A stretch of 64,000 nt of DNA from positions 5,996,001 through 6,060,000 of the forward strand of contig NZ_JALJWV010000001.1 of the NCBI RefSeq assembly GCF_024169655.1, written 5' to 3'. The DNA comes from Pseudomonas marginalis. GTDB taxonomy: Bacteria; Pseudomonadota; Gammaproteobacteria; Pseudomonadales; Pseudomonadaceae. Shown piece after piece: positions 59,775 to 64,000 of this stretch. A model generated the notes under the pieces. It ran no database searches, had not been told where the DNA came from, and saw nothing but the letters and a program-made list of their open reading frames with translations. Position 1 is the stretch's first letter, and the number at the start of each line of letters is the position of its first letter. Made by a program: the position numbers and the translations under genes.

Positions 59775-61361
59775 GTGGAAGCAGCGCCCTTGAAGACTCG
59801 ACGGCTTTTAGCGTTTTTCCTGGCGGGCGCCCTGGCCCTGGGCGGCTGCGCTACGGTCGATGTGCCGCGCATCCCCAGCGACGCCCTGCCGGCGACGCAG
59901 TCGTCGTTCGGGCGCTCGATCCAGGCCCAGGCCGCGCCACATCAGGGCCGCTCCGGCTTTCGCTTGCTGCCCAACAGCAGCGAGGCGTTCATGGCCCGCG
60001 CCGAACTGATCCGCAACGCCCAGACCAGCCTCGACCTGCAGTACTACATCGTCCACGACGGCATCAGCACGCGCCTGCTCGTGGATGAACTGCTCAAGGC
60101 CGCCGACCGCGGCGTGCGCGTGCGCATCCTGCTGGACGACACCACCAGCGACGGCCTCGATCAGGTCATCGCCACCCTCGCCGCCCACCCCAACATTCAG
60201 ATTCGCCTGTTCAACCCGCTGCACCTGGGGCGCAGCACCGGCGTGACACGGGCCGTGGGGCGCCTGCTCAACCTGTCGCGGCAACATCGCCGCATGCACA
60301 ACAAGCTGTGGCTGGCGGACAACAGCGCAGCCATCGTCGGCGGGCGCAACCTGGGCGACGAATATTTCGACGCCGAACCGAACCTGAATTTCACCGATAT
60401 CGACATGCTCAGCGTGGGACCGGTGGCCGAGCAACTGGGCCACAGTTTCGACCAGTACTGGAACAGCGCACTGAGCAAACCCATCAATGAGTTCGTCTCT
60501 AACCTGCCGTCCAAAGGCGACTTGAGCAAAGGGCGCCTGCGCCTGGAAGCATCACTGGCCCAATCGCGCCAACAGAACCACGCGCTCTACAACCGTCTAC
60601 GCATCTACAAGACCGAACCGCGCCTGGACATCTGGCGCAGCGAGCTGATCTGGGCCTGGAATCAGGCACTGTGGGACGCCCCGAGCAAGGTACTCGCCAA
60701 GGCTGATCCAGACCCACGGCTGCTGCTGACCACCCAACTGGCGCCGGAGCTGGAAGGCGTCGACCATGAGCTGGTGATGATCTCGGCGTATTTCGTGCCG
60801 GGGCAGCCGGGCCTGGTGTACCTGACCGGGCGCGCGGACGCGGGCGTCTCGGTCAGCCTGCTGACCAACTCCCTCGAAGCCACCGACGTTCCGGCCGTAC
60901 ACGGCGGCTACGCACCCTATCGCAAGGCGCTGCTGGAGCACGGCGTGAAACTCTATGAGTTGCGCCGCCAACCGGGTGCGCCCGGCACAGGCAGCGGGCC
61001 ACACCTGTTTCGTCGCGGCACGTTCCTTGGCTCGGACTCCAGCCTGCACAGCAAGGCGATGATTTTTGATCGGCAGAAAGCGTTTATCGGCTCGTTCAAC
61101 TTCGACCCGCGCTCGGTGCTGTGGAACACCGAAGTCGGCGTGCTGGTGGACAGCCCGGAGCTGGCCGAGCATGTGCGCAACCTGGCGCTGCAAGGCATGG
61201 CGCCAGCATTGAGCTACGAAGCAAAACTACAGGATGGCCAGGTGGTGTGGACGACCGAGGATAACGGGCAACTGCACACCCTGACCCGCGAGCCCGGCAG
61301 TTGGTGGCGCCGCTTCAATGCCTGGTTCGCCACCTCTGTCGGCCTGGAACGCATGCTGTAA
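59775..61361 (+). CDS. Phospholipase D family lipoprotein (cardiolipin synthase C-like)
   Basis: The product has 528 residues with a signal and lipobox (LALGGC), so it is probably a lipoprotein. Two HKD motifs are visible: HNKLWLADNSAAIVGG and, near the end, HSKAMIFDRQKAFIGSFNFD. This matches the ClsC group, which makes cardiolipin or other phosphatidyl transfers in the envelope. The GTG at 59775 or the TTG at 59790 could be the start. It is followed closely by a minus-strand MFS gene. Confidence 0.85.
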   Translation: MEAAPLKTRRLLAFFLAGALALGGCATVDVPRIPSDALPATQSSFGRSIQAQAAPHQGRSGFRLLPNSSEAFMARAELIRNAQTSLDLQYYIVHDGISTRLLVDELLKAADRGVRVRILLDDTTSDGLDQVIATLAAHPNIQIRLFNPLHLGRSTGVTRAVGRLLNLSRQHRRMHNKLWLADNSAAIVGGRNLGDEYFDAEPNLNFTDIDMLSVGPVAEQLGHSFDQYWNSALSKPINEFVSNLPSKGDLSKGRLRLEASLAQSRQQNHALYNRLRIYKTEPRLDIWRSELIWAWNQALWDAPSKVLAKADPDPRLLLTTQLAPELEGVDHELVMISAYFVPGQPGLVYLTGRADAGVSVSLLTNSLEATDVPAVHGGYAPYRKALLEHGVKLYELRRQPGAPGTGSGPHLFRRGTFLGSDSSLHSKAMIFDRQKAFIGSFNFDPRSVLWNTEVGVLVDSPELAEHVRNLALQGMAPALSYEAKLQDGQVVWTTEDNGQLHTLTREPGSWWRRFNAWFATSVGLERML

Positions 61362-61380
61362 AACCCTAGCAGTACCAGTA

Positions 61381-62529
61381 TCAGGCCGATTGCACGACGC
61401 CAAACGCGCCCTGGCGCAACAACAGCACCACCAACCCAAGTGCCCCTGCCGCCATCAGCCACGGCAATGCCTGCCCGCTGACCCACTGACTGCCCGCACC
61501 GGCCACCAACGGCCCGATCAAGCAACCGATGCCCCAGAGTTGCGCCACGTGGGCATTGGCGCGCACCAGCGCATCGTCGCGGTAACGCTCGCCAATCAGG
61601 ATCAACGACAACGTAAACAACCCGCCCGCACTGGCGCCGAACAGCACCCACACCAGCCAGATCAACGGCGTGTGCAACAACAACGGAATCGCCAGGCTCG
61701 ACGCCAGCAACACGAGGGCGCAACTCAAGAACAGCGTGCGGCGCGGCAGGCAGTCGGCCAGTGCGCCGATGGGCAACTGCAGCAACGCGTCGCCCACCAC
61801 CACCGTACTGACCATCACCAGGGCGACCTCGGCCGTGAAGCCCTGTTGCAGGCAATACACCGGCAGCAGCGTCAGAATCATCGCCTCGAACGCAGCGAAC
61901 AACGCCACCGCCCAGGCAATCACCGGCAGGCTCCGGCAAAAGCGCCACAGCTCGGCAAACGTCACGCTGAAGGACTCGGCGGTCGGCGCCCCGGAACGCC
62001 CCAGCAACAGCAACGGCGCCAGCGTCAACAGGCCTACGCCCACCCAGAACCCATAATCATGGTCGGTGCCCAGCAGGCCCAACAGCAGCGGCCCCGACAG
62101 TTGGCTCAGCGCATAGGTGCAGCCATACAGCGCCACCAGCCGGCCACGCCATTGCTCCACCACCAACTGGTTGATCCAGCTTTCACCCAGGATAAACACG
62201 ATGGTCAGGATCACCCCGATCATCAGCCGCAGCACCAACCACACCGGGTAGCTTGGCAGGATCGCCAGCAGGCCGATGGACACCGCCCCCGCCCACAGGC
62301 ACAAGCGCATCAGATGGGCGGTGCCCAGCCAGGACGCCAGCCGGCTGGAGACCTTCGCCCCCAACAGCACGCCGAAGGCCGGCATCGCGGCCATCACGCC
62401 GATGGCGAAGCTGCCGTAGCCCCAGCCTTCCAGGCGCAGGGATACCAACGGCATGCTGACGCCCAACGCCAGGCCGACGCTGAGCACCGAGGCCAGGACG
62501 GCGAAATAAGTCGCCCAACGCATTTCCAC
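61381..62529 (-). CDS. MFS transporter
   Basis: The product has 382 residues and about twelve hydrophobic helices. It starts MEMRWATYFAVLASVLSVGL and has the MFS loop motif ADCLPRRTLFL after the sixth helix. Its substrate is unknown. The same-side linkage to the KauB-type dehydrogenase, a REPIN apart, and to the phospholipase D gene is conserved in pseudomonads. Confidence 0.85.
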   Translation of the reverse strand: MEMRWATYFAVLASVLSVGLALGVSMPLVSLRLEGWGYGSFAIGVMAAMPAFGVLLGAKVSSRLASWLGTAHLMRLCLWAGAVSIGLLAILPSYPVWLVLRLMIGVILTIVFILGESWINQLVVEQWRGRLVALYGCTYALSQLSGPLLLGLLGTDHDYGFWVGVGLLTLAPLLLLGRSGAPTAESFSVTFAELWRFCRSLPVIAWAVALFAAFEAMILTLLPVYCLQQGFTAEVALVMVSTVVVGDALLQLPIGALADCLPRRTLFLSCALVLLASSLAIPLLLHTPLIWLVWVLFGASAGGLFTLSLILIGERYRDDALVRANAHVAQLWGIGCLIGPLVAGAGSQWVSGQALPWLMAAGALGLVVLLLRQGAFGVVQSA

Positions 62530-62566
62530 GCTCCTGTGGATAACTACTTTCAGGGTTGTAAACGAA

Positions 62567-62668
62567 CTGTAGGAGCGAGCTTGCTCGCGAAGAACGCCAA
62601 CGATAACGCGTACTGTCTGGTTGAACGCGGTGTCTTTGAGTTCTTCGCGAGCAAGCTCGCTCCTACAG
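62567..62668. repeat. REPIN of the GTAGGAGCGAGCTTGC type, perfect 28-bp stem
   Basis: Arms 62567–62594 and 62641–62668 are exact reverse complements over 28 bases, starting CTGTAGGAGCGAGCTTGCTC, with a 46-base loop. The sequence belongs to a different subfamily from the GTGGGAG elements. It lies between the MFS gene and the aldehyde dehydrogenase gene, downstream of the latter. Confidence 0.85.
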
Positions 62669-62685
62669 GGGACCTGCGGTGTTGC

Positions 62686-64000
62686 TTAGAGCTTGATCCA
62701 GGTCGCCTTCAGCTCGGTGTACTTGTCGAACGCATGCAGCGACTTGTCGCGACCGTTACCCGACTGCTTGAAGCCGCCAAACGGCGCGGTCATGTCACCG
62801 CCGTCGTACTGGTTGACCCACACGCTACCGGCGCGCAAGGCTTTGGCGGTGAGGTGCGCCTTGGAGAGATCCGCCGTCCACACCGCTGCGGCCAGGCCGT
62901 ATTGGGTGTCGTTGGCGATGGCGATGGCTTCTTCGGCGCTGTCGAAGGTGAGCACCGAGAGCACCGGGCCGAAGATTTCTTCCTGGGCAATCTTCATGGC
63001 GTTGGTTACGCCGTCGAAAATCGTCGGTTCGACGTAGGTGCCGCCGGTCTCTTCAAGGATGCGCTTGCCGCCGGCCACCAATTTGGCGCCGTCGGCGTGG
63101 CCGGCTTCGATGTAGGACAGCACGGTGTTCATCTGTTGAGTGTCCACCAGCGCGCCGACGTTCGTGGCCGGGTCCAGCGGGTTGCCTGGCTTCCAGCCCT
63201 TCAGCGCAGCGATCACCAGCGGTAGGAATTTATCCTTGATGGAACGCTCCACCAGCAGGCGCGAACCGGCGGTGCAGACTTCGCCCTGGTTGAAGGCAAT
63301 GGCACCGGCGGCAGATTCGGCGGCGGCTTGCAGGTCCGGGGCATCGGCAAACACGATGTTCGGGCTCTTGCCGCCGGCCTCCAGCCATACACGCTTCATG
63401 TTCGATTCACCGGAGCGGATCAACAGTTGTTTGGCAATTTTGGTGGAGCCGGTGAACACCAGGGTGTCGACATCCATGTGCAGCGCCAGCGCGTTACCCA
63501 CGGTGTGGCCATAACCCGGCAGCACGTTGAATACGCCTTTTGGAATACCGGCCTCAACGGCCAGGGCCGCGATGCGGATGGCGGTCAGCGGGGATTTTTC
63601 GGACGGTTTGAGGATGACGGAGTTACCGGTGGACAGCGCCGGCCCGAGTTTCCAGCAAGCCATCATCAGCGGGAAGTTCCACGGCACGATGGCGCCGACC
63701 ACACCGATCGGCTCACGGGTCACCAGACCCAATTGATCGTGAGGGGTGGCGGCAACCTCATCGTAAATTTTGTCGATTGCCTCGCCGCTCCAGCTCAGGG
63801 CATTCGCCGCGCCAGGTACGTCGATGTTCAGGGCATCGCTGATCGGCTTGCCCATGTCCAGGGTTTCCAGCAGCGCCAGCTCTTCGGCATTGGCCTTGAG
63901 CAACGCAGCGAAACGGATCATGGTGGCCTTGCGCTTGGCCGGCGCCAGGCGCGACCAGACACCGGAATTGAACGTGGCGCGGGCATTTTCCACGGCGCGC
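62686..64000 (-). CDS. Aldehyde dehydrogenase, KauB/PuuC type (5' end outside window)
   Basis: The C-terminal 438 residues of an NAD(P)-dependent aldehyde dehydrogenase are present; the start lies beyond the window. Motifs are VPWNFPLMMACWKLGPALST, VFTGSTKIAKQLL, the general-base Glu in VWLEAGGKSPNIVF and the catalytic Cys in NQGEVCTAGSRLLV. It resembles gamma-glutamyl-gamma-aminobutyraldehyde dehydrogenases (PuuC, KauB), which complete polyamine oxidation. The oxidase about 5 kb away fits the same pathway. Confidence 0.9.
   Translation of the reverse strand, partial: RAVENARATFNSGVWSRLAPAKRKATMIRFAALLKANAEELALLETLDMGKPISDALNIDVPGAANALSWSGEAIDKIYDEVAATPHDQLGLVTREPIGVVGAIVPWNFPLMMACWKLGPALSTGNSVILKPSEKSPLTAIRIAALAVEAGIPKGVFNVLPGYGHTVGNALALHMDVDTLVFTGSTKIAKQLLIRSGESNMKRVWLEAGGKSPNIVFADAPDLQAAAESAAGAIAFNQGEVCTAGSRLLVERSIKDKFLPLVIAALKGWKPGNPLDPATNVGALVDTQQMNTVLSYIEAGHADGAKLVAGGKRILEETGGTYVEPTIFDGVTNAMKIAQEEIFGPVLSVLTFDSAEEAIAIANDTQYGLAAAVWTADLSKAHLTAKALRAGSVWVNQYDGGDMTAPFGGFKQSGNGRDKSLHAFDKYTELKATWIKL

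Overview
The window is chromosomal DNA from a Pseudomonas of the fluorescens group. The evidence is the high-GC codon use, the order algP–algQ–hemYXDC–algR–argH–cyaA–rnk–cyaY–lysA–dapF–xerC–glnK/amtB–rep–xpt–dadX/dadA–lrp, which matches the conserved core of Pseudomonas chromosomes, and several palindromic repeats of the GTGGGAG...CTTGC type typical of fluorescens-group REPINs. I see no rRNA, tRNA, CRISPR, insertion sequence or prophage. About 65 genes fill nearly all of the sequence.

Layout. 1–8.4 kb: end of a DedA gene, a membrane di-iron hydroxylase, elbB, a YaiI family gene, an FTR1 iron permease fused to a cytochrome c domain, a LysE exporter, an MscS channel and an ABC-F ATPase. 8.4–19.2 kb: alginate regulator and haem block, with algP (39-bp tandem repeats), an FKBP isomerase, algQ, dsbB, hemY-hemX-hemD-hemC, algR and argH. 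The kinase gene algZ/fimS that normally sits between argH and algR is present only as a decayed remnant. 19.2–30.7 kb: a glutathione transferase, small conserved proteins, cyaA, rnk, the cyaY–DUF1289 pair, the lptM-lysA-dapF-DUF484-xerC-HAD operon, sutA and a YjbQ gene. 30.8–35 kb: nitrogen control (glnK-amtB), ubiK and a ComM/YifB ATPase.

35–44.6 kb is the most accessory-looking part: a MocR-type regulator divergent from an operon encoding a BenE-like transporter, a second YggS-type PLP protein and an extra glyA, followed by a Cache-domain chemoreceptor, a LysR regulator and a MATE pump. 44.6–51.3 kb: a GGDEF-EAL protein, rep, xpt and a large acetyl-CoA hydrolase/transferase. 51.4–56.1 kb: cytochrome c5, a cupin regulator and the D/L-alanine catabolic operon dadA-ridA-dadX with its divergent Lrp-type regulator. 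56.2–64 kb: a polyamine and amine catabolism neighbourhood with a PuuB-like oxidase, a DUF1127 protein, a second MocR regulator, a phospholipase D lipoprotein, an MFS transporter and a KauB/PuuC-type aldehyde dehydrogenase that runs off the end.

The leads I consider most worth checking are the decayed algZ beside an intact algR, and the MocR–BenE–YggS–GlyA module, whose substrate is unknown and which may concern vitamin B6 or a hydroxy amino acid. All family assignments come from reading motifs. No database search was possible.
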